Source of the DNA: Macrocystis pyrifera
Taxonomy: Eukaryota > Sar > Phaeophyceae > Laminariales > Laminariaceae
NCBI GenBank assembly: GCA_031763025.1
Contig: JASSKH010000010.1
Span: 6,071,901-6,135,900, forward strand
Length of the DNA stretch: 64,000 nt
Direction: 5' to 3'
The position numbers were made by a program, and so were the translations under genes. Shown one piece after another: positions 33,336 to 44,953 of this stretch (positions are counted from its first letter, which is position 1; each line of letters opens with the position of its first letter). Below the pieces are notes generated by a model. It was not told the origin of the DNA, did no database searches, and worked only from the letters and a program-made list of their open reading frames with translations.

Positions 33336-34516
33336 CGAGGGTGCCGCCAACGGGCATGTATTTTCCTGGGTGTATGTTGTATGACGTGGTTGGATGTTGG
33401 TTGCGATGTGTTGTCTCACAATCATCATCATCGTAGAAAACGAACCTTGCGAGTTCCTGTGTTACTCTTTGTGCGAAGGCGAGAAAGATGCAGGTACAAA
33501 CTCGCGAGAAAGGCTATACAACCATTGGTAAAAAAGCATGGGAAAGCTGACACTTGTTTTTTACGACAAACGTCGACACATGTGTTATGATTATTGCTAC
33601 CGCTACCTTGCGGTTGATGGCCGTCTCTGTGTCGCGTTGGTTGAAATATATTCTTAACGACTGAAGATGCTCAAACCGTAGGCGGACGTATGTACTGGTG
33701 CGTGCGTGTGTTCGACGCTCTGCTCGAACTGGACTCGAGGTTTTAGAAAGTCAAACCCACATTTGTTTAGAACGAAATCAAGGTTCGGTAAAGAAAGGCT
33801 GTCTCCGTGGCTAGACCCAATACCCCAAATCGAACCTTTTTTTCTCAGCCGACCACACCCGCTACACCTCCGGCAGCTTCTGTTTCGTGGGAACAGCGTG
33901 CCTGAGAGTACTGGCCTATGTATGATAGGCTGCATAGGTGCGCCTACCGTTTCTCCCCGTGTGCTCTCTCTAAACTCGATACGAAAACACAAACATTCAC
34001 AAATTCTGTGAGAAAAACAAGTAAGGCATCCTTGCGGATTTATTTTTTGTTTGTTATCCTCCGGCGGGTGGGTAAAAGCAAAGCTTAAGCTCACCACACT
34101 TCCACATATAACTGTGTCGTGTGTCGATTTGACTCGATTCCACAATAGTGAACAACGGTACTGCTGTGGCATACAGCAGCGTGAGTACGTCCGCCCGCCC
34201 CGATCCCCCGGCTGGAGTATCAGGTGCGGTGGAGATAGCCATCCTGAGAGAGAAGCTCTCCGGGTAGTGTGGGACTTGCGCGAAGCTCACCCACCAACTA
34301 AAACCCAGGCTTCGCCGCCTATCTGCCGTGCCCCCCACACGGCTAGCGTATCGTCGTTACCGGAACTACCCCGCCAGGACCAGTCCGGACCCCTCAGAAT
34401 GAGCACTGTCCCGCTGGTCCCGGCGCATTCCACACAACAAACGTGAACGTCAAAAACTAAAACCGGCGCTCGAGACGCTGCTACCAGAATCTCTTCAAGA
34501 TTAAACACTCTGGCGT

Positions 34517-35559
34517 TCAAAAAGGACCGAAGCCGGCCACCAAAGGGCGCCGCCTCTTCACCCCCAAGAGTCCTGGTAATACGCCGTGCGACGCCCTCCC
34601 TGTCACTGTCTTTCCTCCTCCACCACCGCTGCCACTACCGCTACCACCACTTTCGTCGCCATCGCCACTGTCACCCCTACCGCTACTGCCACCGCCGCGG
34701 CAGGCCTGCACCGCGAAGAGGCTCGAAGCGCTGGGTGGGGGGCATCCGAGGGTGCGCAAAGTGTTGGCCATGTGGTTGGCCAATACCTCCGCAGGCGATG
34801 CGGGGAACGGTCGGGACAGAAGGTCTGCTGCACACTCCTTGATCTCCTCTAAGCAGGCCATGTCCGCGTCAGTGGCTTCCACTCGCGCGAGGGGGGCCGC
34901 AGCTGGCGGTCCCGAGTTGGCCGGTGCCTGGATGGCAGCTAGAGGCACATCAGCTCCCGCACCATCGCGTTCCCGCTCCACGTGAGGTTCCACAACTGGG
35001 GGGGGCGCGAGGTGCCCCAGCTCCATGGACGGCGTTCCCGGGGCGGTCTCTTCCAGGGGGGGGATAACTGCGTTGGCATGTTCCGCTTCTGCAGCCGGCG
35101 GTGCCGAGCCGCGAGGCGCCGAGTCATGAGGTGCATCGATGGCCCCAACCGAGGGCACAGCAGCGCCCGCACCACCTTCCTCGTCCACCGCGTGGGGTAC
35201 CTCGACGGGGGGGGGAGAACGACAGGAAGGACCACGGCCCCTGCTGCCGCAGTTGGCGGTGCCGAGTCGCGAGGTGCCGAACCGTGGGATACCGAGCCAC
35301 GCGGTGCCTCGATGGTCTCAACCAAGGGCACATCAGCGCCTGCATCATCTCCCTCTCCCTCCGCGTGGGGAGTCACGACGAGGGGGACGACTGGAATGGC
35401 CATGTCCTGTGGTAGATCGATCCCGGGCGATACATTGGCGAGACTTTCCTCGCGGGCGGCAGTCTTCTTCACCAAGTCGCGCAGGAAGGCGGTCACCACT
35501 GGCATGTCAGGGCGGTCCGTGGGGTCACCAGATACAATCTGTCCCAGCATCTCGCACAG
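34517..35559 (-). CDS. kinase subdomain XI and long tail, with -1 frameshift
   Basis: Starts LCEMLGQIVSGDPTDRPDMP (subdomain XI with the invariant Arg). It leads into a tail with three units of the pattern (V)xPHxxxxxxGAGADVP...APRGSAP, ending GVKRRRPLVAGFGPF with a basic KRRR patch. The frame breaks at G9 (35207-35215), and the repeat continues in the next frame. 1,043 nt is one short of 348 codons. The Ala/Pro/Gly bias suggests a disordered tail. Confidence 0.78.
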
Positions 35560-38500
35560 CTTTCGACAAAAGCAAGCAGTTGCGTACGGCAGGGGTGGGA
35601 TGAAGCAGTAAGGATCGCTGCGTTTACTTTGCGGCGCGATTCGGGAAGCACAGACACGCCCGTGAACGAGCAGGCGCACGGAATACGTACCACACATACT
35701 GCAGTTCCGTGCAGGTGTAAGAGGAAAATATACCGTTCGGTTGAGTATGTGATTTCGTCGGCGGTGGTACCGAGCGCAGTGAACGTATTGGGAGCTAAAA
35801 GTTTGAGAAACAACGCTACGTTTCGCGAGAGTGAAACGTTTCGCCATGCCACGGGGGTATAAGTTAGGTTAGCTAACATTGCTCGATGAGCCAATGGTAC
35901 GGATGTGTCAAGTTTTGTTTTTTCAGGGCACACATACTGCAGTTCCGTGCAGGTGTAAGAGGAAAATATACCGTTCGGTTGATTATGTGATTTCGTCGGC
36001 GGTGGTACCGAGCGCAGTGAACGTAGTGGGAGCTAAAAGTTTGAGAAACAACGCCACGTTTCGCGAGAGTGAAACGTTTCGCCATGCCACGGGGGTATAA
36101 GTTAGGTTAGCTAACATTGCTCGATGAGCCAATGGTACGGATGTGTCAAGTTTTGTTTTTTCAGGGCGTATTCGAGGCCTGGTGATGTGCAGCGTTGCGA
36201 CTAGGATACTCCCTGGGAACCTGAACCAAGTTTGGGACTCTCGAGATTGCTGAACCTGTGTTCAAGGAAGAAAAAATAGCTCACAGGAAGTAACTGCCGT
36301 ACTGTAAATTCGTCTCTATGACAGAGTAGCAAGGGCAACAGGGAGAGTTGGTCAATTTTAGGTCGGAAGCGGGAAACGGGAAGGGCTTTTGCACACGGGT
36401 ACAGTAAGCAGGCGATGTATCGTAACAGGAACTTGAAGTGTATTTCTGTTTTTAAGATGAAGAACTACTATTAATACAGTACTGGTAGTTCACGTGTATT
36501 TTGTGGGAGTTACTCATAGATTAACGTAAAAAGGTAACTTCCTTATTCGCTTCCGTTGGGTTTTCTTCTTGCTACCAGCCTTTTACGAACGATCGAAGTT
36601 GATGTCGCACGTACAGTAGCCGGATGCAAACTTGACCATGAAAATAACGTTGCTCGTATATAGATCGGTTAGTTTCCCTAGGTGTTCTTTCCGCAACTGC
36701 TTTGAGGGATCTACGCTAAAGTTTATGCAGCACACGACCAGATGGCAATCAATCACGATGATAATAATACGATACCGGCATAGTCATAATAGTACATCAA
36801 CATAGCGTGAAGTACACATCAGGTACGTACGTACTTATGTTCGACAACGCTAATTACCACAATGACTGGGTTCGAAGGAAGCTCACCTTCAACACCTCGT
36901 TCGGGGGCAGGACCGGATTCAGGTTGCCAGGCTGGAGGAAAATTCTTGACAGACTCCCGTCGGTCATGGTACGCAAGGTGACCTCCGCCTGAGTGGTATA
37001 CACGTTTTCACATGCCAGACAGTAAGATAAGCATGCCGCAAGCACGCGTCAGGCTAAGTTGGCGGTTTGGGCATATAATGTTATCGCTCATGTTGTACGT
37101 AACGCATGATAGAAACGTAGCGCAAATCGATTTGCGGTGTCGGGAACGGCGCCACACGTGCGCTATACGTGTAAGATTCAAGAGTTGAAGTACAGTATGA
37201 CCAACCCTGACTGCTTCGGCCAAGCACGCGAAAAGGAGCGAGGCGCGCGAGAAGAGTCGACCCCTTGCGTGGACTCACCCGGAGCTGCTCGAAGTCGCTC
37301 CCTTCAGCTCGCAGAGCCTGAAGGCGGTCCGTTTCGTCCGCTGTCATCAATCGCTGCAGCAGGCCGAATAAATCGTACGGGATGGACAAGTAAAGTCGGC
37401 AATATAAGAGGCGGAGGGGAAACTACAAAATACGGGCTTGCTGGCTGGCTGGTGTTGCGATGTTGGGAGGTGGCTACGTAGGTACGTATGTAGCGGCAGG
37501 CGGTCAATTGAGGCATCACACAGCCAAGCTATAGTCTGCATCACGCCACGGTTCGTACTCGCCATCACAGCCCTACCGACGCCTCAGCAGTCACGGTGTA
37601 TGCCGCTTACCGGGTGGGACCACATGTTGAGAATTCCGTTCGCCTTCTTCATGTCAGGGTGGGCCACGATCGAACACAAGTCCACTCCGACTGCGAACGT
37701 GTCCTGAGCTGGAGCGGCTTCGACTTCGACATGTACGTTTTCCAGAGGAGACCACCCCACGGTGCCCGTTCCGACGATTCTCATTTCCCCCACGCCTGTG
37801 GTGTTCGTGAAAAGGACAAAAAGAGCGGTATGACTTGGTGTCAGGGCGCTTGTAGATTTGATATATAGCTTGTCAGGGTGCGGAACAACCAAAACCCGCA
37901 CGTTTGCACCCTCAAAAGGTTATCCGTGTCGTGGTGTGGTGACGCAGGTGTGCAAATAGGAGAGAGTTACCATTATCGAGTTTTCGCTGCTGCAGGTATC
38001 GTTACGGTACAGTAGCAATAAGGTCCGGGATTAACGCGTGTTTAAGCCAACACGTGCATACAGAATATGAAACACACGTCAAAACGCAACGGGTCCGATC
38101 TTTTTTGTTTACAAGGGCAAGTACATGAACATACAAACCAAGGGCACCTGACAAACATTGAAAAACGACGACGAACCCGTGAAAAGCAGGGGGGAATTAT
38201 GACGAAGTGTTTGCGACGACCGCCGGATTTCTCGCCCATATGGCTGGTGGGTGTGTACTAATATGCTCTTCCTCCCTCTGCTTTCCCCCTGCTTGGGATA
38301 CGTTTTCCATAACCTAAAAAACAACCGTGATATACGCCATGCTAACCCCCCGCTATACCAGAACTCTGACGCGTGCAAACAAGTAGCTCGATCGGGAAAA
38401 GTCATCTATCAATTAGAATGCCTTGGAACCCAGATAAATCTGTGGTTTTTTCTATAGTATGTGTTTTTTTTGTTAGCAAGAGTTATCCTACCCTGAATTC

Positions 38501-41500
38501 AAGTACTAACGTGATATGAGTGAAGTACCAAAATGCCTAGGGGGCAGAATGTGAGCAGTTCCACCTACTTACTACGTGCATTCCCTGTGAAAAGACGAGC
38601 ATATCCAGGCGGAGGTGTCAATAGGAAAACGCTCCTTGGTTTGTGCGATGAGCACGAGGTCATTGGAGGTCTCCAGGTGCATTCCACCACGTGGTGTCAC
38701 GCATCGTGAAGATGATCGATCTCTTCGTTCCACCAAAGAGGTTATTTTCAGTGAACACCCCCCCTTCGTGGTGTTTGTATCTTAATACGAGGTGTGGGGG
38801 AATCTATAACCTCCTTTCTTTTGTTCGAATAGCCGCATCTTCGACCACCTTCCTGGTCGTTTGGGATAAACGTTGTCATCATCCTTTGACCATATTGTGG
38901 TCTGCATATAGAATATTCAGGGTGGGCTAATGTGATATGAGTCAAGTACTCATGGGCTGTAACGTAAATAATATAGTGTGCAGTTTTGTAGTCTCAAGAC
39001 TACGAGAATAATCTAAAGAATGGATTATTCCGTCGGATATTCCGTTGGTCGAGAGCAACGTTCTTTGAGGAATGTTCTTTAAGGCGGATAGCCCGTTAGA
39101 CGAGAGTGCTGTTCCTAAACGGAGATAGGGCCGAAAAATGAGAAGTTCTTATATTACCAAAAGAACGATCGGTAGGCATAGGGAAGTTCTGCAGGAGTAC
39201 ATCAGAAAAAAGGAATGTAGGAGAGTTTGTGGCGGTGGTTGGAATGAGTATATCTGGGTGTCGAGTTTCCCCCCCCCCTTATCTCTCACTTCTCTACCAG
39301 AGCACCTCCATAGCTCTTGCCATCAATAAAGAAGATCTAAATTAGAAGAAGCGAAGAGCTGCTTCCCAGCTGCCAGATACACCTGCGTCCCTTACCCTTC
39401 CCCTTATCTTGGTCATCTCATCACACTAACAATTTGTTCCCAATTTACGTTCGATGCTTGGAAGTAAATGGGTTGAAGTCGCTGGCACTTTTCGCGCGCT
39501 TGGTTTTCCTCCTTCCTGAAAAACTTACCCTCACTCCTGAATCCCGACTCACCGTACCATACTCCAGGGTCGGTGATTTTACCCACGAATTCCGTGGGAC
39601 CACCGGAGCGGCAGATCAAAATATTGGGCAACTTGTGGTCGCAGTGCACGATGTCGGAGCCATGCATAAAATGAAGAGCCTCTGTGGCATCGGCTTCAAT
39701 GCTGGCCTCAAACAACACAGCGTTAAGAAAAGCGAAATAGGGAATATTCGGCGTCATGTTTTAAAAAGCGTATCAAAAGTCTAAGCACTGGAGCGTGCGC
39801 ACGGGTGGGCGCACTGTTTCAAACTTTACAAGCGGTGCATAAGTACCCTGGGAACGTGTGCATGCTGGGGAAGGATATAGGCATGGAAGACAGCGGGCGA
39901 ATTCGATTCCACTGCCATTGGTGGTGCTACTTACTGCGCCTGCGTCATTGCGATAGTGGCTATTGGACGGTGATCAAAACGGCCGACTCTACGTACGTAC
40001 GACGCGGAGACATTTTCCCCAACAATACATTCGCTCGTATTCTTAGTACACTATATCGCACAGGCAAGAACGCTGGTCACTGCAGTCTTGGAGTTACTTC
40101 TTGTTCGATTACCGGCATCGGATGCCTTCAACGATCGCCAGGAACGTCGGCGCTAAGCGACGAGGCGTTGCAGAATAGCCCTGAGCTGGCGAAACGCGTC
40201 GACCAGCTATCTTGTTCTTCAACACTACTTCTAATGCAGTAGTAGCAAATCGAGGCACCACTATAGTAAACAAGAGACACCTCATGTACACACAATGTCT
40301 GCCGTGCAGTTGCTCACCCAATCTGCTGGGAAACGGTAAATCTTGTTTCACTTGTTCCCAAAACGGCCTGGTTCAGGTCGCACATTGCGAGCTCCATCAC
40401 GATGCCTTCGCAACCGGCGACGTCGCTTAAAGCCTCGACCCCGATGATGTACTTGTGGGCGTCAAGTCTGAGATGTGGGAGGCATAAGGGGGGGGGGGGG
40501 GGGGGTGGAACGAGAGACATCTCGGCCGTCCGGTGGAACGAGAGCCAGCTCGGCCGTCCGAGCGTCTGAACTTCAAGCGCCCGAAGCTGTAACGCACACA
40601 CCAACATGCAGCAGCAGCACCTACGGTGAGCTACGATCCATGCGCGGCTTCGGGCACTATCACCTCGGTATGCGTGGCGGCTGGCTGCTGACACGCGTGC
40701 GGTTATCAACCGCAAATAAAGTCATAAAGAGTGCACTGATCCCATGGCGAGATGCAAGAGGAGGGACTCACATGGCGTAAGCGGCCATCTCTCGTGCCAG
40801 AATGGTTGCCTCGTTTCCCTGGTAAAATGATGGAGGGGAACGGATCTCGAGACGTCGGTTAGGCTGAAGCGGTCGTGTAAGTAAGGGCGGGAAAAATAGA
40901 GAGTCGCGAGCTGTGCACAGCAGCAGCAACAGCAGCGGCAGCATCAGCATTCTTGACCATGGTACGTGTTTTACCACCCCTGAGGCTACGGGTTCGGGAA
41001 CGAACAGTGATGCTAATATCGGTGAACTCATAGGGAGGTACGGGGTGAATCGCATTCGAGTCATGGACCCCCTTCGATCGGCAGCACAAATAGTAAGTGT
41101 GTTTTCCTGTTTCTTCATTTGCTCGACGATTTGTTGTTTTCGCGACGTACATCCATGTATAGCGATACAAAATAGCACCAGACACAAAAACATATTTCCT
41201 TCCTTCTAGCTACCCCAGCTCACCGGTGAGGTCAGCTTGATGGCATACTGTTTTTTTGTCTTTTTACACCGCCCTCGACGGACGACGCCGAAGCCCCCTT
41301 CTCCTAGGATGGCTACGTCCTCGAATCGTTGCTTGGGGGTGTTTTAGTCCGTTTACGGCCAGTTCGCGTTTACACGCGCAAACACCTTCCTTCTTCATCA
41401 AGAACAGATCTCGCAGGGTGCCAGGAGTCCACCGATCCCTGATTCCCATCACCCGGAGAGGTTCCGCGGCAACTCCGTCAGGAAAGAGCAGATCCAGAGC

Positions 41501-43024
41501 TTCCTTGCCCCTAGCCGGCTGTCGAGAGGAAACGGGGCGTGCATCGGGAAGACACTTATGGCACGCTAGTTTTAGGTTCCGGCAAGGAATACATCGACTC
41601 ACAGCGGTATTGCCCCATGAACCTATAGGAGGAATGGCCACACACGCGTGGGTGCCACCAGGATACAGATATCAATTACCAGGGGTGGGCTATGTCGACG
41701 CCGATCGCAGGTTGTAATACGACAGCACGAAGTGAACATCAAGCTGAAAGCGCTGGTATCTAGGTCTGGACAGCCGTCTGGCGCACCTCATCGGCCCAAG
41801 AGTACGGGTCCGCGTTCTGTAAGGCTTCGACCCTGCGCTTGAGGCCGTTGTTTAACGCCTAGCTCGAGGAGAGGGCAAAGCAGAGGGGCAGAGATCGGGG
41901 TCTGAGCGTACCTGGGTGTACCACAGACACCCAGAGAAAGGAGCCATCAAGAATAACAGTGGACTCGAACACCAAGGTATTCTAGCGGGAAGGTGATGGG
42001 TAAACATGCTATTGGTGTATGAACTTTCCTGTATGAGGTTTGGCAAGGGCCCCACAAAAATAAAATGCATATAGCTAGCCGAACGCATCCATTACCACGC
42101 ATTAAGCTCATTGGCCGCATTGAGTGTTGCCCGTACTGTAGTGCAGCATCGTGTTAAAGCTAACAGCGTTACGCATGCTTCCTGGCTGGCGGACCGGTAC
42201 ACACAGGGAAAAGCACAAGTCACAGCGACGCCACGCAAATTGCACGCCATGCACTCAGTTCAATATGGCTTGCCGCGTGGGAAAACAAAAAATCAAACCT
42301 GCGACGTGTTGAGGGCTTCCGTCCTCTCTGCCAGGTCAGCAGTGAGCTGGTCTATTTTGAGCTGTAGTTGTGCAAGTTGGTCCTAGGGTGAAAGGGTTGT
42401 TTGACGGACGCACCGGGGCACAGGGAAGCACGAGTTCGTAAGAAAACTGTTTTCGTTTAGTTCGGCGGGGCGTCAGTGTGTTTACGTATGGAATGTGGTA
42501 CCAGGTACATGTTTGCTGCTGCCTTGTGCACCGCAGGAGGGTTTGGAATAAGACATCGCGCAGAACGCATGGAGCGTAGGTAGCACACCACTTGTGATAG
42601 AGGTAGTACAGTAGGGTAGTGCATCGCAGCCTTTGGCAAAGTAACGCGGGTTTTTTGTCGCCGCGCTGCTCCTGAGCCGACACGGGGATGTGTGCCGCGC
42701 ACGGTTGTACCAACAGGCGAGCTGGTCAAACGACGTAAATCAGCCGGAGCCGCAGCGGCAACAGAACCGAAGCAGAATCAGCAGCGACAGCAGCAGCCCC
42801 AAGGGCATCCTAAAACAAAAAAAATCCTGGTACATACCTGCCAGTACCTGGCATATAATACCAGGTAACACCTATTGCAAACGGCAACTCACAGTAGCCA
42901 ACTGCCGGCCCCTCTCCGCGTTTCCCGCTCGTTGGCGGTAGGCGGCTATCTCGCGCCGAACTCTGTCCCGGATCGCGACTGTCGATTTGGGGGGCGAGTT
43001 AGTGACGAGGTCAATTGGTACAGC
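34517..43024 (-). CDS. protein kinase with N-terminal coiled-coil exons and Ala/Pro-rich tail
   Basis: Eukaryotic Ser/Thr-type kinase, TKL-like in flavour. Exons in order: coiled coil (42893-43024, 42299-42382, 41787-41858); P-loop GEGGFGVVRRG and YAIK lysine (41224-41518); helix C GNEATILAREMAAYA (40772-40818); hinge VMELAMCDLNQA (about 40352-40467); catalytic loop HCDHKLPN with Asp, Lys and Asn kept (39553-39706); activation segment GTVGWSPLEN and DTFAVG (37611-37795); then 37279-37353, 36887-36988, and subdomain XI DPTDRPDM plus tail (34517-35559). The metal-binding DFG reads DPG. Phases agree except at the 40.35/39.71 kb junction. One base is extra in the P-loop exon and one missing in the tail. 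The 5' end is not found. Confidence 0.85.
35691..36167. repeat. recent 238-bp tandem duplication in kinase intron
   Basis: 35691-35928 and 35929-36167 are nearly identical, with only a few substitutions. It sits just upstream (in transcript sense) of the kinase tail exon. Confidence 0.92.
36887..36988 (-). CDS. kinase C-lobe exon
   Basis: 34 codons: AEVTLRTMTDGSLSRIFLQP then GNLNPVLPPNEVLK. Acceptor ACTCAG, donor AAG/GTGAGC. No motif of its own, but phase and position fit between the helix G and subdomain XI exons. Confidence 0.65.
37279..37353 (-). CDS. kinase C-lobe exon
   Basis: 25 codons: RLMTADETDRLQALRAEGSD then FEQLR. Acceptor CTGCAG, donor CGG/GTGAGT, phase 0 both sides. Confidence 0.7.
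37611..37795 (-). CDS. kinase activation-segment exon
   Basis: GVGEMRIVGTGTVGWSPLEN, then AQDTFAVGVDLCSIVAHPDM, then NGILNMWSHP. Covers the APE-like PLE, the D-x-(W/F)-x-x-G helix F start and helix G. Acceptor ACCACAG, donor CCG/GTAAGC. Confidence 0.85.
39553..39706 (-). CDS. kinase catalytic-loop exon
   Basis: ASIEADATEALHFMHGSDIV, then HCDHKLPNILI, then GKITDPGVWYG. Catalytic Asp, Lys and Asn are present; DFG is DPG and the usual Leu after HCD is His. The donor G/GTGAGT phase fits the next exon. Confidence 0.85.
40352..40467 (-). CDS. kinase hinge exon (3' end uncertain)
   Basis: LDAHKYIIGVEALSDVAGCE and GIVMELAMCDLNQAVLG, covering beta-4, gatekeeper and hinge. Acceptor ATCTCAG. The donor AA/GTGAAA gives phase 1, which does not match the next recognised exon. 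The donor may be wrong or a small exon may be missing. Confidence 0.7.
40772..40818 (-). CDS. kinase helix-C exon
   Basis: 47 nt: GNEATILAREMAAYA, with a Glu suited to the Lys-Glu salt bridge. Acceptor TTACCAG, donor AT/GTGAGT. The split Ile codon is completed by the next exon (AT + A). Confidence 0.8.
41224..41518 (-). CDS. kinase P-loop exon, with +1 frameshift
   Basis: Starts PARGKEALDLLFPDGVAAEP and continues ACKRELAVNGLKHP. It then shifts frame at a G5 run (41335-41339) into RFEDVAILGEGGFGVVRRG and KKTKKQYAIKL. Length 295 = 98 codons + 1, whereas both neighbours are phase 0, so one base is extra. The intact related exon at 51.7-51.83 kb lacks this insertion. Donor CCG/GTGAGC. Confidence 0.82.
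41787..41858 (-). CDS. kinase coiled-coil exon c3
   Basis: 24 codons, phase 0: ALNNGLKRRVEALQNADPYS then WADE. Acceptor GAGCTAG. The donor GAG/GTGCGC is tentative because similarity to the copies continues for another 20 bases. Two copies in inverted orientation are at 52.66-52.90 kb. Confidence 0.65.
42299..42382 (-). CDS. kinase coiled-coil exon c2
   Basis: 28 codons, phase 0: DQLAQLQLKIDQLTADLAER then TEALNTSQ, a textbook Leu-heptad coiled coil. Acceptor CCCTAG, donor CAG/GTTTGA. The copy at 53.3 kb has lost both the acceptor and the frame. Confidence 0.75.
42893..43024 (-). CDS. kinase coiled-coil exon c1
   Basis: 44 codons, phase 0. Starts AVPIDLVTNSPPKSTVAIRD and ends AERGRQLAT before GTGAGT. 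Charged helix with heptad-like spacing. A diverged copy is at 53769-53987. Confidence 0.65.
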
Positions 43025-43659
43025 CTGCCAACAGGGGGGAGGGAAGGAAACGAGAAATGGATGGCACGACGACGACGCGGGGTTTGCGTCCAGCATCCAG
43101 CAAGCGCTCAGTTTTCAAGTTATGATTTCGTTTCTCGTATTTTATAAATTTTGAAATACGTCAGCTGTGAGTTCGACTGATTAAATAGTTGATACTCATC
43201 GTAAACACACACACGTGCGCTCGTACATACCAACATGATTTCCTATTAATAGTGGTTGGGCGTTAAGTCGAGAACGATCTCTAAACTCGGACATCGAAGC
43301 TGAGGTACGGGGGTCGTGATTTCCGTAAGCGGGGCCTAACCGGGGGGATACGTGTCGCACGCAGCGGCCTGTGCAGTGACTGTTGGCGCGCGATGTCTGT
43401 CGTATGACGATGCCAAACAAGTCGCCTGATCTGCTCCCGACAAACGTGCAAGAATTCGTTTTCGTATGCCTGGTCGTCTGTTTGCTCCTTTTCGGATGCG
43501 AGGTATGCTATTAATATTAATATCTGTCCGTAATACACAACCGAACCAACAAGCAGCAGGTATGCACTTAGTACTGGAGCTTCTGATTCACGCACTGTCG
43601 AGGTCGACGTTTGGGCAATCCCGCAATCGCTACAGACTACTACGAGTACTGTATGCCAG

Positions 43660-43910
43660 TACGACTCTTACCTGTTCAAGACCGTCACGGATGCCCTCGT
43701 TGCTCTGGCAAGCGGGGCTTCCCATCCGGCCTGCATCAACCTCCGTCCCACGTATCATTCTTGCACTCTCTTGGAGTTACACACAGCAAGCAGCAGCAGT
43801 GGGATGGTGCAACGATGGGGTGTCGGGACTTGCTTCTGAAGTTGTGCGCCGCGGTTAAAAATCGCAACACGATCATACGGAAGCCGCGAACGGACCAGCG
43901 AAGGTGACCA
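43660..43910 (+). repeat. repeat D, single copy
   Basis: Contains TCCGTCCCACGTATCATTCT, GGAGTTACACACAGCA, GTGCAACGATGGGGTGTCGG and CCGCGAACGGACCAGCGAAG. Matches both arms of the inverted repeat at 46.68-47.1 kb. Confidence 0.65.
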
Positions 43911-44834
43911 CCACACCACTGCCGCGGGCGCACTCACCTCGCATCCCGCCGCCTCTCTGAGCCTTGGTACCCTTGCTATACCCTTTGCCCGGGTGTGATG
44001 CAGGGCGCACAACAGGAATTATGACATGAGGAAACCTGAGGCGTTCTAGGTTCGGGGGTGGATGAGCTATCCCGTTGGTATGTCACCGAAAAAAAAAAAA
44101 ACGGCGGATGCAGGAGGATCCAGAATAAAAGATTCAAGATCTACCCCGGGGAGCCCTATATATAGGCCTATACGATTATATAGCCGGCAGGCATTCTAAT
44201 AATCTCGTCAAGAATTGGGCAAATCTCTGGGCCCTCGACGAAAAAAAGCTTGTGTGTGTGCCGTCAACATGTGACATTAATATGAAAAAGCTTCAACCCC
44301 AGGCCGTTCACATGTACTTCTACAACTATACTACTACTACTACAGTATACTACCGGATGGAGTAGTACCAATTGCTTCGTATGGAGAGCTCGTAGAAACG
44401 ATGTGTGCGTGGATGGACTGCTACTGACAATCGAAAATTGCATTCCATGTTACTGTAGTTCCCCGCGAGGTAAAGACAGCCTGACTGATACAAAACGTAC
44501 CACTGTGTACCCGGTAAAAATTGTCATTTCGGAAAGTTGGTGCCTGGTATATTTAGAGTACTACTGTTTTGTTGTTTCCATACGGAATAATATTAATAGT
44601 TATTTTCTATAGTTACAGTACAAGACGTACAGCAGTGGTGAGTTTGTTAAACACCTGACATTTTCTCAAAACCCCTTTTTCCTTTTTTCCTTTCTTCTGT
44701 CACCTTGTTTTTCGAAGGTACGTACGTGTGTTCACGTTTCGTTTCTTATTTTTGCTCGTACTCGTACAGCTCTACTTCGTATGATCTGAAAAGAAAAACC
44801 CAGATACCAGTACATCCCGGTTTTACCGCAGTAA

Positions 44835-44953
44835 GGGCCCATCTTATCGAGGACTTTCGGTTCTTTCAATTTGACTATTAACAGTTTTTTTTTTTCCTAA
44901 TTTTATTTACATCTGATTGAACGAAATTTAGTGTTCCCCGTTAAGATGGGCTC
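44835..44953. mobile_element. PIF/Harbinger-like MITE, 119 bp
   Basis: Starts GGGCCCATCTTATCGAGGAC and ends CCCCGTTAAGATGGGCTC, flanked by TAA on both sides (44832-44834, 44954-44956). GGGCC termini with a TWA target duplication are the hallmarks of PIF/Harbinger. Confidence 0.8.

Noticed and set aside
34939-35611. Long plus-strand open frames (154-209 codons)
   Set aside because: Antisense shadow of the GC-rich kinase tail.
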